Origin: an uncultured Lacinutrix sp.
GTDB lineage: Bacteria > Bacteroidota > Bacteroidia > Flavobacteriales > Flavobacteriaceae
Direction: 5' to 3'
Length of the DNA stretch: 13,237 nt
NCBI GenBank assembly: GCA_937916035.1
Contig: CALGIH010000026.1
Coordinates: forward strand, 1 to 13,237
A program made the position numbers and the translations under genes. Below are positions 1 to 5,427 of the stretch, piece by piece (positions within the stretch are counted from its first letter, which is position 1; each line of letters begins with the position of its first letter). The notes under the pieces were generated by a model. It was not told the origin of the DNA. It did not search any database and saw only the letters and a program-made list of their open reading frames with translations.

Positions 1-1
1 T

Positions 2-775
2 TTTTCTGCAAAGGAACTATCAAACAAACAAATAAATATGCTCATAGATTTTGCTGATAATAATTTACGAGAATTAAAGTTTATACCAGATAATAAGGAT
101 ATTTATTCTAAAAAGTTGAAGTATGAATACTATGACTATATTCCTATTTTATCATTGCGAGAAATTCCAACACAAGAACCAATAAATAAAATTTTTAAAA
201 GAGGGTTTGATATTATTTTTTCTGCCGCAGTTATTGTTTTTATCCTTTTCTGGCTAACACCACTTATTGCAATATTGATTAAACTAGAGTCTGAAGGACC
301 AGTGTTTTTTAAACAATCTAGAAATGGTTTTAATTATAAAGAGTTCGATTGTTATAAATTTAGATCAATGAAACCAAATAAAGATGCTAATGTAAGTCAA
401 GCAACTCGTGGCGATCAAAGAGTAACAAAAGTAGGTAAGTTTATACGTAAAACAAGTATAGATGAATTACCTCAATTTTACAATGTGTTATTTGGAGATA
501 TGTCTGTCGTTGGTCCTAGACCTCATATGGTTAGCCACACTAACATATATGCAAAGCGTATAGACAAGTTTATGGTGCGGCATTTTGTAAAACCAGGAAT
601 TACAGGCTTAGCTCAAATAAGTGGATTTAGAGGTGAGGTAGAAACAGATAAAGATATCATTGGACGTGTAAAGTATGATATCTTTTATCTAGAAAATTGG
701 TCGTTGCTTTTGGATCTTAAAATCATATTCCAAACCACAAGTAATATCATAAGAGGAGATAAGAAAGCATATTAA
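2..775 (+). CDS. Polyprenyl-phosphate sugar-1-phosphate transferase (WcaJ/PglC-type), 5'-truncated by window edge
   Basis: Membrane enzyme that transfers a sugar-1-phosphate from a nucleotide sugar to undecaprenyl phosphate, the first step of exopolysaccharide or O-antigen repeat assembly. The frame is open to the left edge, so the ATG at 38 is probably internal; full family members are about 460 residues with a variable N-terminal half. Numbering from that Met, a hydrophobic segment at 57-81 is followed by the bacterial sugar transferase domain: FKQSRNGF (91-98) leading to YKFRSM (106-111), DELPQFYNVLFGDMSVVGPRP (about 142-162) and KPGITGLAQISG (185-196). The Asp-Glu pair of DELPQ and the YKFRSM motif are hallmark elements of the family. 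The last four bases overlap the convergent remnant ORF. The sugar specificity cannot be read from the sequence. Confidence 0.93.
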   Translation, partial: FSAKELSNKQINMLIDFADNNLRELKFIPDNKDIYSKKLKYEYYDYIPILSLREIPTQEPINKIFKRGFDIIFSAAVIVFILFWLTPLIAILIKLESEGPVFFKQSRNGFNYKEFDCYKFRSMKPNKDANVSQATRGDQRVTKVGKFIRKTSIDELPQFYNVLFGDMSVVGPRPHMVSHTNIYAKRIDKFMVRHFVKPGITGLAQISGFRGEVETDKDIIGRVKYDIFYLENWSLLLDLKIIFQTTSNIIRGDKKAY

Positions 776-1116
776 ATTAATCTTGCTATTTTATTTAACG
801 GTGCGTTAAAACTAAAGTTTTCTTTAGCCGTATTTTTTATTTTATTTTTCAAATCATAAGCTATTTCAGATTTAATTATTTTTGCAATTTTTAAGTTCAA
901 ACCTTCATAATCTCCAGCTTTTGCAATCCAAGCTAGTTTGTTGTTTTTTATAATATCTTCACCTTCACCACCACCAAAATATAAAATTGGTAATCCTAAT
1001 TTTGAATACTCAAAGATCTTTGAAGGAACAGAACCAAACTTTCTTCTGGTTTGTCTTCTGATATCTTTTACAACTGCCTCAGCAGTTCTTTTTATTGGCC
1101 TTCCTACTTTTCCCAT
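772..1116 (-). pseudogene. Chimeric ORF: IS3 OrfA N-terminus fused to the C-terminal end of a family 4 glycosyltransferase
   Basis: This 114-residue ORF has two unrelated parts. Residues from about 28 (GSVPSKIFEYSKLGLPILYF, then a GGGEGEDII stretch and GDYEGLN) match the C-terminal nucleotide-sugar-binding region of WbuB-like GT4 enzymes, including the Glu of KIFEY that normally contacts the donor. The acceptor-binding N-terminal domain and most of the C-terminal domain are missing, since such enzymes are about 400 residues. Residues 1-27 contain VVKDIRRQTRRKF, which resembles the start of an IS3-family OrfA. The join is in frame, so the product could be made, but it could not be an active glycosyltransferase. 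It lies beside a sugar transferase and another broken gene, which suits a decayed end of a polysaccharide locus. The glycosyltransferase call is strong; the transposase call rests on recalled motif similarity. Confidence 0.8.
1036..1116 (-). mobile_element. Remnant of an IS3-family insertion sequence (OrfA start)
   Basis: The 27 N-terminal residues (MGKVGRPIKRTAEA, then VVKDIRRQTRRKF) resemble the beginning of OrfA in one IS3-family branch, where KDIRR-TRR-F is usually followed by SAEEKIRIVLEGLRGE. Here the sequence switches to glycosyltransferase sequence straight after the Phe, so the helix-turn-helix domain, all of OrfB and the far IS end are gone. The near IS end should lie in the 60 bases upstream (1117-1175), possibly at the palindrome, but I cannot delimit it. 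No intact inverted repeats or target-site duplication are visible. Confidence 0.6.
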
Positions 1117-1143
1117 TAGTTACTTTTTTAAGATTTGATAAAG

Positions 1144-1165
1144 TCTTGAAAGACGTCTTTCAAGA
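1144..1165. repeat. 22-bp perfect palindrome between two gene fragments
   Basis: The arms TCTTGAAAG and CTTTCAAGA flank a central ACGT, giving complete two-fold symmetry. An outer pair GATAAAGT (1137-1144) and ACTTTATC (1183-1190) adds a second, looser inverted repeat around it. Transcribed, it would form a 9-bp stem with a 4-base loop, but no good U-run follows on either strand, so a strong intrinsic terminator is unlikely. It lies exactly in the junction between the IS-derived ORF start and the truncated PaaK-like fragment, so it may be part of an IS end or a recombination scar. Confidence 0.75.
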
Positions 1166-1175
1166 TAATAAACGG

Positions 1176-1442
1176 TTACTTAACTTTATCTCTTAAGGGG
1201 TAAACATTAGGCTGACGTTTTACATAGAAGTCATTATGTTCTAAATGGTAGTTTACGATGTCTTGTCTTTTTTGCTGAACATAGGTGTTAAAATCTGTTT
1301 CATTTTTGCCTTGAATTATTTCCAATTGATGAGTAGCCTTCTTTATTGGAAAGCCATTAAGGCCTAAGGAAAGATCAAATAAGCTCAAATGACTCAGATA
1401 TTTTTGTAAAGTAAATAAAAAATACTCGTGTATTCGTGGCAT
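1176..1442 (-). pseudogene. N-terminal fragment of a PaaK/CapK-like adenylating enzyme (phenylacetate-CoA ligase family)
   Basis: The 88 residues include LFDLSLGLNGFPIKKA (about 21-36) and a KRQDIVNYHLEHNDFY stretch (about 58-73), typical of the first 70-80 residues of PaaK-like proteins found in Bacteroidota polysaccharide loci. Full members exceed 400 residues. The AMP-binding domain, including its P-loop and adenylation motifs, is absent; after FYVKRQPN the sequence stops resembling the family and ends at a TAA. The start at 1442 fits the family N-terminus and has a near-consensus minus-strand -7 box (TACGTTTT, 1464-1471). It is divergent from purD with only 31 bp between starts. It is most likely a truncated relic left by the event that formed the junction at about 1120-1180. 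Confidence 0.72.
1399..1406 (+). promoter_or_regulatory. Possible second -7 box upstream of purD
   Basis: TATTTTTG matches the Bacteroidota -7 consensus TAnnTTTG and lies 50 bp upstream of an identical box nearer purD. It lies inside the PaaK-like fragment, and no clear -33 TTG stands 19 bp upstream. It may be chance in AT-rich DNA. Confidence 0.3.
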
Positions 1443-1448
1443 TAGTTT

Positions 1449-1456
1449 TATTTTTG
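1449..1456 (+). promoter_or_regulatory. -7 promoter box for purD
   Basis: TATTTTTG exactly matches TAnnTTTG and ends 17 bases before the purD ATG, predicting a leader of about 10-13 nt. No -33 TTG is visible at the usual distance. Its -33 region would fall within the first codons of the PaaK-like fragment, which may explain why that piece was retained. Confidence 0.6.
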
Positions 1457-1473
1457 CCTAAACAAAACGTAAT

Positions 1474-2745
1474 ATGAACATTTTAATACTTGGATCTGGC
1501 GGAAGAGAGCATACTTTTGCATGGAAAATTGCCCAAAGCTCATTGTGTAAATCTCTTTATGTTGCTCCAGGAAATTCAGGAACAGCAGAGGTTGCGACCA
1601 ATGTAAATATTGGCGTAACTGATTTTGAGGCCATTAAAACTTTAGTTTTAGATAAAGGGATTAACATGGTTGTTGTTGGACCAGAAGACCCTTTAGTTCA
1701 AGGCATTCATGATTTCTTTTTAAATGACAATCAATTAAAAAAGGTTGCTGTTATTGGGCCAGAAAAAGCTGCTTCAGAATTAGAAGGCAGTAAAGAATTT
1801 GCTAAAGAATTTATGTTTAGACATAACATTCCAACAGCTGCTTACAAAAGCTTTGATGCTTCAAATGTTGAAGAAGGCTATGCTTTTTTAGAAACTTTAA
1901 ATCCTCCATATGTTTTAAAAGCAGATGGATTGGCTGCCGGAAAAGGCGTTTTAATTCTTCAAGATTTAAAGGAAGCAAAAACAGAATTAAAAAGTATGCT
2001 GGTTGATGCTAAATTTGGTGCAGCAAGCGCTAAAGTAGTCATAGAAGAATTTTTAGATGGCATTGAGCTAAGTTGTTTTGTGTTAGCAGATGGGAAGAAT
2101 TATAAGATTTTACCAACAGCAAAAGACTATAAGCGCATTGGTGAAGGCGATACAGGCTTAAATACTGGCGGAATGGGAGCGGTGTCTCCAGTGCCTTTTG
2201 CAACTCCAGAATTTTTAAATAAAATAGAAGAACGTATAGTAAAACCTACAATCTCTGGTTTACAAAAAGATAATTTACCATACAAAGGCTTTGTGTTTAT
2301 TGGCATTATAAAAGTAGGTGACGACCCAAAAGTTATTGAGTATAATGTAAGAATGGGAGATCCAGAAACAGAAGTGGTTTTACCTAGACTTAAAAATGAT
2401 TTGGTTGAAATTTTTCAAGCAATTGCAAATCAAACCTTAGATAAAATTGATATTAAGATTGACGAACGCGCTGCAACTACGATAATGTTGGTTTCAGGTG
2501 GTTATCCTGAAGCTTATGAAAAAGGAAATGAAATTGTAGGAGTTGATAGTATTACAGACTCTATTGCTTTTCATGCTGGAGCAAAAATTGACAATGGTAA
2601 AATAGTTACTTCAGGAGGTCGTGTTATGGCAATTACTAGTTATGGAAATTCATACCAAGAAGCTATAAAAAAATCCTACCAAAGCATAGAAAAACTATAT
2701 TTTGATAAGATGTATTATCGTAAAGATATTGGGTTTGACTTATAA
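1474..2745 (+). CDS. purD: Phosphoribosylamine--glycine ligase (GARS)
   Basis: Cytosolic ATP-grasp enzyme joining 5-phosphoribosylamine and glycine to form GAR, the second step of de novo purine synthesis. The 423-residue length is normal. The N-terminal substrate domain opens with MNILILGSGGREHTFAWK (1-18), followed by VGPEDPL (68-74). The ATP-grasp segment has KADGLAAGKGV (149-159), EEFLDGIELS (191-200) and DTGLNTGGMGAVSP (226-239). The Mg/ATP-binding segment VIEYNVRMGDPETEVVLPRL (287-306) is intact. No other pur genes are adjacent, so it appears to be a single-gene unit. Its TAA abuts the stop of the convergent DUF6341 gene, forming TTATAA at 2740-2745. The start is set by the conserved N-terminus and by the -7 box just upstream. 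Confidence 0.98.
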   Translation: MNILILGSGGREHTFAWKIAQSSLCKSLYVAPGNSGTAEVATNVNIGVTDFEAIKTLVLDKGINMVVVGPEDPLVQGIHDFFLNDNQLKKVAVIGPEKAASELEGSKEFAKEFMFRHNIPTAAYKSFDASNVEEGYAFLETLNPPYVLKADGLAAGKGVLILQDLKEAKTELKSMLVDAKFGAASAKVVIEEFLDGIELSCFVLADGKNYKILPTAKDYKRIGEGDTGLNTGGMGAVSPVPFATPEFLNKIEERIVKPTISGLQKDNLPYKGFVFIGIIKVGDDPKVIEYNVRMGDPETEVVLPRLKNDLVEIFQAIANQTLDKIDIKIDERAATTIMLVSGGYPEAYEKGNEIVGVDSITDSIAFHAGAKIDNGKIVTSGGRVMAITSYGNSYQEAIKKSYQSIEKLYFDKMYYRKDIGFDL

Positions 2746-2967
2746 ATATGAATGCGAAGTGATACTTTTATCTTCTTCGTTGTTTTTGTCAAATTTTCTT
2801 AATTGAAGCATCCAATACACAAATGCAACCAAACCAATTAATGTTAAAACCCAAGACATAAAATTTGCAGCCCACCAATTATCAAGCTCTAAACTTCTTA
2901 AACCATCAAAGGGAAGAAATAAAACATTTACAAATAAATCTTGAATAGCATAAAATAAATCTTTCAT
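2740..2967 (-). CDS. DUF6341 small membrane protein
   Basis: A 75-residue protein beginning MKDLFYAIQDLFVNVLF, with a single membrane helix at about 33-54 (ANFMSWVLTLIGLVAFVYWML), a basic LRKF stop-transfer and an acidic/polar tail. It matches the Flavobacteriia family DUF6341, whose function is unknown. The conserved family sequence starts at the ATG at 2967. A longer reading from TTG at 2994 is rejected because that TTG is part of the -7 promoter box. It is divergent from the DUF6427 gene (45 bp between starts) and convergent with purD. Conserved neighbourhood with DUF6427 and upp is typical of flavobacteria, from my recollection of related genomes. Confidence 0.88.
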   Translation of the reverse strand: MKDLFYAIQDLFVNVLFLPFDGLRSLELDNWWAANFMSWVLTLIGLVAFVYWMLQLRKFDKNNEEDKSITSHSYL

Positions 2968-2991
2968 TGTAATAATATTATATTTACATGA

Positions 2992-3021
2992 CAAATATAC
3001 GCACTCTTTAAATGATTACAA
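2992..3021 (-). promoter_or_regulatory. Bacteroidota-type promoter for the DUF6341 gene
   Basis: Read on the minus strand, TTG (3021-3019) is followed by a 19-base spacer and TATATTTG (2999-2992), an exact match to the -33/-7 arrangement TTG-N19-TAnnTTTG. The predicted start of transcription is near 2986, about 20 bases before the ATG at 2967. The -33 element lies inside codons 3-4 of the divergent DUF6427 gene, so the two transcription units physically overlap here. Confidence 0.68.
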
Positions 3022-3935
3022 GATTTTTTAGCACTTCTAAACCAATTCACCTCGTGCTTGTGTCCGTTTTTGTTTTTGGCCTGTTTTTAGTCATCAGATT
3101 TGGCTATTATTCTGAAGGGATAGATTCCACTCAGATACTCAAAGAACTTGTATTATATAGCGTTACAATTCTATCAATATTTGTGCTATCATTCTTTGTG
3201 AATAAAAACAACTTAACGAAGCAAAATAGCTTTAAAATTCTATTTTTTAGTTTATTCTTAGCATGCATTCCTGAAACCATTCAACATGGAAATATCATTA
3301 TTTCAAATGTGTTTATTTTATTTTCTATACGTCGTATCATTAGCCTTAGGTCAAATTTGTCCATCAAAAAAAAGCTCTTTGATGCTGCCTTTTGGATTGT
3401 CTTAGCATCCTTATTTTACTTTTGGGCTATTTTGTTTTTAATCTTGGTTTTTGCTGCATTAATTTTTTATTCTATTGGGCAAATAAACAACTGGATAATT
3501 CCTTTTACAGGAATTTTAACTGTGGGTTTAATAGTTGTTTGTTACTACATAATAACCGAAAATTCTTTTGGAGATATTAATAGGTATGTTGATGGTTTAA
3601 GTTTTGATTTTTCAAACTACAATAAATTAAGCCTTATCATTTCTATTACCATCATCTTATCTTTAGGGCTTTGGGCTCTGTTCTTTTATATCAGAAAACT
3701 ACAAAATACAACAAGAGGCTACAGGCCATCGTTTATATTAATTCTAATAGCATTAATTATAGGGTCTACAATTGTGATTTTGGCACCAAATAAAAATGGG
3801 AGTGAGTTTATTTTTCTATTTGGACCTCTTGCAATTATTATGACAAATTATATTGAATCTATAAAAGAAACTTGGTTTGCTGAAGTGTTTGTGTGGCTGT
3901 TGATAATAACTCCAATTGCGCAATTAGTTTTTTAA
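3012..3935 (+). CDS. DUF6427 polytopic inner-membrane protein
   Basis: A 307-residue, highly hydrophobic protein with about nine or ten predicted membrane segments spread over its whole length. The first (about 13-31) follows the short N-terminal tail MITRFFSTSKP; the last forms the C-terminus ending IAQLVF. The sequence fits the Flavobacteriia family DUF6427, of unknown function. The only sizeable polar stretches are RRIISLRSNLSIKKK (about 116-130), GDINRYVDGLSFDFSNYNK (about 187-205) and RKLQNTTRGYRPS (about 228-240). No enzyme motif is visible. It is divergent from DUF6341 and convergent with upp, sharing 12 bp at the 3' ends. A transport or polysaccharide-related role is possible but unsupported. 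Confidence 0.86.
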   Translation: MITRFFSTSKPIHLVLVSVFVFGLFLVIRFGYYSEGIDSTQILKELVLYSVTILSIFVLSFFVNKNNLTKQNSFKILFFSLFLACIPETIQHGNIIISNVFILFSIRRIISLRSNLSIKKKLFDAAFWIVLASLFYFWAILFLILVFAALIFYSIGQINNWIIPFTGILTVGLIVVCYYIITENSFGDINRYVDGLSFDFSNYNKLSLIISITIILSLGLWALFFYIRKLQNTTRGYRPSFILILIALIIGSTIVILAPNKNGSEFIFLFGPLAIIMTNYIESIKETWFAEVFVWLLIITPIAQLVF

Positions 3936-4580
3936 TTTTTCACCAAAAGCCAAATCGCCAGCATCGCCTAAACCAGGGACAATATAACCTTTATCATTCA
4001 AGTCTTTATCTATAGCAGCAATCCATAAATGAGTATTTTCAGGGAATTTATCTTTAATATATTCAATTCCCGCTTCTGCTCCGATAGCACTCAAAATATG
4101 GATTTGTTTTGGGATTCCATGAGATTTTAATGCCTCATAAGTTAATGCCAAAGATTGGCCTGTGGCCAACATTGGGTCAGCCAAAATAAGTGTTTTGTTT
4201 TCCAGATTTGGACTTGCAATATATTCAACAATAATTTCAAAATCTTTACTATTTAAATGCTGTCTATAAGCTGAAATAAAGGCATTCTCTGCTTTATCAA
4301 AATAATTTAATATACCATTATGAAATGGCAATCCAGCTCTTAAAATGGAGCAAATAACGACATCATCTTTCGGAACATTCAAGTCTGAATTTCCTAAAGG
4401 AGTTTGAATATTGATAGTTTCATTGCTTAGTATTTTACTCATTTCATAACTTAATAGTTCACCAATGCGTTCTATGTTTCGTCTAAATCGCATTCTGTCT
4501 TTTTGAATTGTAACTGAACGTATTTCTGAAACAAATGTGTTTAATATTGAACTTTTATCAGAAAAATTATGAATTTGCAT
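3924..4580 (-). CDS. upp: Uracil phosphoribosyltransferase
   Basis: Cytosolic pyrimidine-salvage enzyme converting uracil and PRPP to UMP and pyrophosphate. The 218 residues are slightly longer than the usual 208-210. The PRPP-binding loop DPMLATGQS is at 135-143; the second glycine of the DPMLATGGS form is Gln here, which I believe is common in this phylum. The substrate arginine region RMRFRRNIERIGELLSYEM (29-47) and the SILRAGLPF segment (78-86) are present. The C-terminal uracil-binding motif YIVPGLGDAGDLAFG (199-213) is complete. It is transcribed divergently from the DUF4254 gene across a 158-bp spacer. Its stop lies inside the 3' end of the DUF6427 gene. Confidence 0.97.
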   Translation of the reverse strand: MQIHNFSDKSSILNTFVSEIRSVTIQKDRMRFRRNIERIGELLSYEMSKILSNETINIQTPLGNSDLNVPKDDVVICSILRAGLPFHNGILNYFDKAENAFISAYRQHLNSKDFEIIVEYIASPNLENKTLILADPMLATGQSLALTYEALKSHGIPKQIHILSAIGAEAGIEYIKDKFPENTHLWIAAIDKDLNDKGYIVPGLGDAGDLAFGEKLKN

Positions 4581-4627
4581 TTTACAAGTTTTTATAGATT
4601 AGTAAAGTTAACAATTAGAAGTATATT

Positions 4628-4635
4628 TACGTTTG
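4628..4635 (+). promoter_or_regulatory. Upstream -7 box in the upp/DUF4254 spacer
   Basis: TACGTTTG exactly matches TAnnTTTG. It is the more distal of two such boxes; the shared string GTTTGTA-n-TTT recurs 83 bp downstream at the second. Transcription from here would give a leader of nearly 100 nt containing both arms of the inverted repeat at 4666-4716. No -33 TTG is evident. Confidence 0.4.
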
Positions 4636-4665
4636 TAATTTCTACTAAAAAATAATGTTAACGGG

Positions 4666-4716
4666 AACCTACATTAAATTGGCTTTAAAAGTTTTTAGCT
4701 AAAAAATATGTAGGTT
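4666..4716. repeat. 9-bp inverted repeat overlapping the DUF4254 promoter
   Basis: The arms AACCTACAT (4666-4674) and ATGTAGGTT (4708-4716) are perfect complements separated by 33 bases. A partial inner stem (TTGGCT 4679-4684 with AGCTAA 4697-4702, one G-U pair) could extend a long hairpin. The right arm covers most of the proximal -7 box. It could be a leader hairpin on a transcript from the upstream box or a regulator-binding site; chance remains possible. Confidence 0.5.
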
Positions 4717-4718
4717 TG
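4711..4718 (+). promoter_or_regulatory. -7 promoter box for the DUF4254 gene
   Basis: TAGGTTTG exactly matches TAnnTTTG and ends 20 bases before the ATG at 4739, predicting a leader of about 15 nt. The -33 region lacks an obvious TTG. Confidence 0.55.
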
Positions 4719-4738
4719 TACTTTAAAGTTAAAAAGAT

Positions 4739-5347
4739 ATGTTTTCAGAAAAGGCAAATTCAATATTTCAAGACGTAATTAAAAAATACCATATTGTAAA
4801 TACTGTGAATCAGTCATTTACCAATGTGTATGATAAAAACTCAAATTTGTTGGAACATTTATTATATAGAAAATGTTGGATAGATACTGTACAATGGCAT
4901 TATGAAGATATAATTCGCGACCCACAAATTGACCCAGTGGCTGCCTTAAAATTGAAACGTCAAATTGATGTATCCAACCAAGACAGAACAGATATGGTTG
5001 AATTTATTGACAGCTATTTTTTAGAAAAATATAAAGCCGTAACTCCACAAAACGATGCGACTATCAATACTGAAAGTCCAGCTTGGGGAATTGATCGCTT
5101 ATCTATTTTAGCATTGAAAGTTTATCATATGAATGAAGAAGCAACTCGAACTGATGCTTCTGAATCTCACAGAAATGCATGTCAAACAAAGTTGAACATT
5201 CTTTTAGATCAGAGAGTTGATTTGTCAACTGCTATTGATACGTTGCTCACTGATATTAGTAAAGGAGATAAGTATATGAAAGTGTATAAGCAAATGAAGA
5301 TGTATAATGACGATGAGCTGAATCCTGTATTGCGTTCACAAAAATAA
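4739..5347 (+). CDS. DUF4254 protein, probably linked to surface glycan synthesis
   Basis: A 202-residue soluble, mainly helical protein matching DUF4254, a Bacteroidota-centred family of unknown biochemistry. There is no signal peptide or membrane segment. Conserved-looking stretches are LLYRKCWIDTVQWHYED (41-57) and SPAWGIDRLSILALKVYHMN (about 113-132). The middle region is rich in charged residues and His, but I see no recognised catalytic motif. It precedes the GT9 glycosyltransferase gene on the same strand, 80 bp apart. To my knowledge this pairing recurs in flavobacteria, suggesting a role in lipopolysaccharide core or other glycan assembly; that role is inference. A -7 box lies 20 bases upstream of the start. 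Confidence 0.85.
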   Translation: MFSEKANSIFQDVIKKYHIVNTVNQSFTNVYDKNSNLLEHLLYRKCWIDTVQWHYEDIIRDPQIDPVAALKLKRQIDVSNQDRTDMVEFIDSYFLEKYKAVTPQNDATINTESPAWGIDRLSILALKVYHMNEEATRTDASESHRNACQTKLNILLDQRVDLSTAIDTLLTDISKGDKYMKVYKQMKMYNDDELNPVLRSQK

Positions 5348-5361
5348 AAACGATAAAAGCT

Positions 5362-5422
5362 AACTCCTTCTCTTTTTAAGGGAAGGTGGATTTTGGTTGC
5401 TGAACCAAAATTCGGAAGGGTT
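5362..5422. repeat. 61-bp palindromic repeat element with two hairpins
   Basis: The element has outer arms AACTCCTTC and GGAAGGGTT (imperfect complements) enclosing two hairpins. Hairpin 1 is CCTTCTCTT (5366-5374) with AAGGGAAGG (5378-5386), one G-U pair and a TTT loop. Hairpin 2 is ATTTTGGTT (5390-5398) with AACCAAAAT (5403-5411) and a GCTG loop. The design resembles dispersed REP- or MITE-like palindromes between genes in flavobacterial genomes. It fills almost the whole DUF4254-GT9 spacer. No second copy is visible in this window. Confidence 0.65.
5414..5420 (+). promoter_or_regulatory. Shine-Dalgarno-like GGAAGGG supplied by the repeat element
   Basis: GGAAGGG ends 7 bases before the ATG at 5428, an ideal position for a ribosome-binding site. 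Most genes in this window lack such a sequence. Here it is the right arm of the palindromic element, so pairing with the left arm could mask it. Confidence 0.4.
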
Positions 5423-5427
5423 ATTAT

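Noticed and set aside
938..1138. 66-residue plus-strand ORF opposite the glycosyltransferase remnant
   Set aside because: It is a shadow of the minus-strand frame, which carries the recognisable glycosyltransferase motifs.
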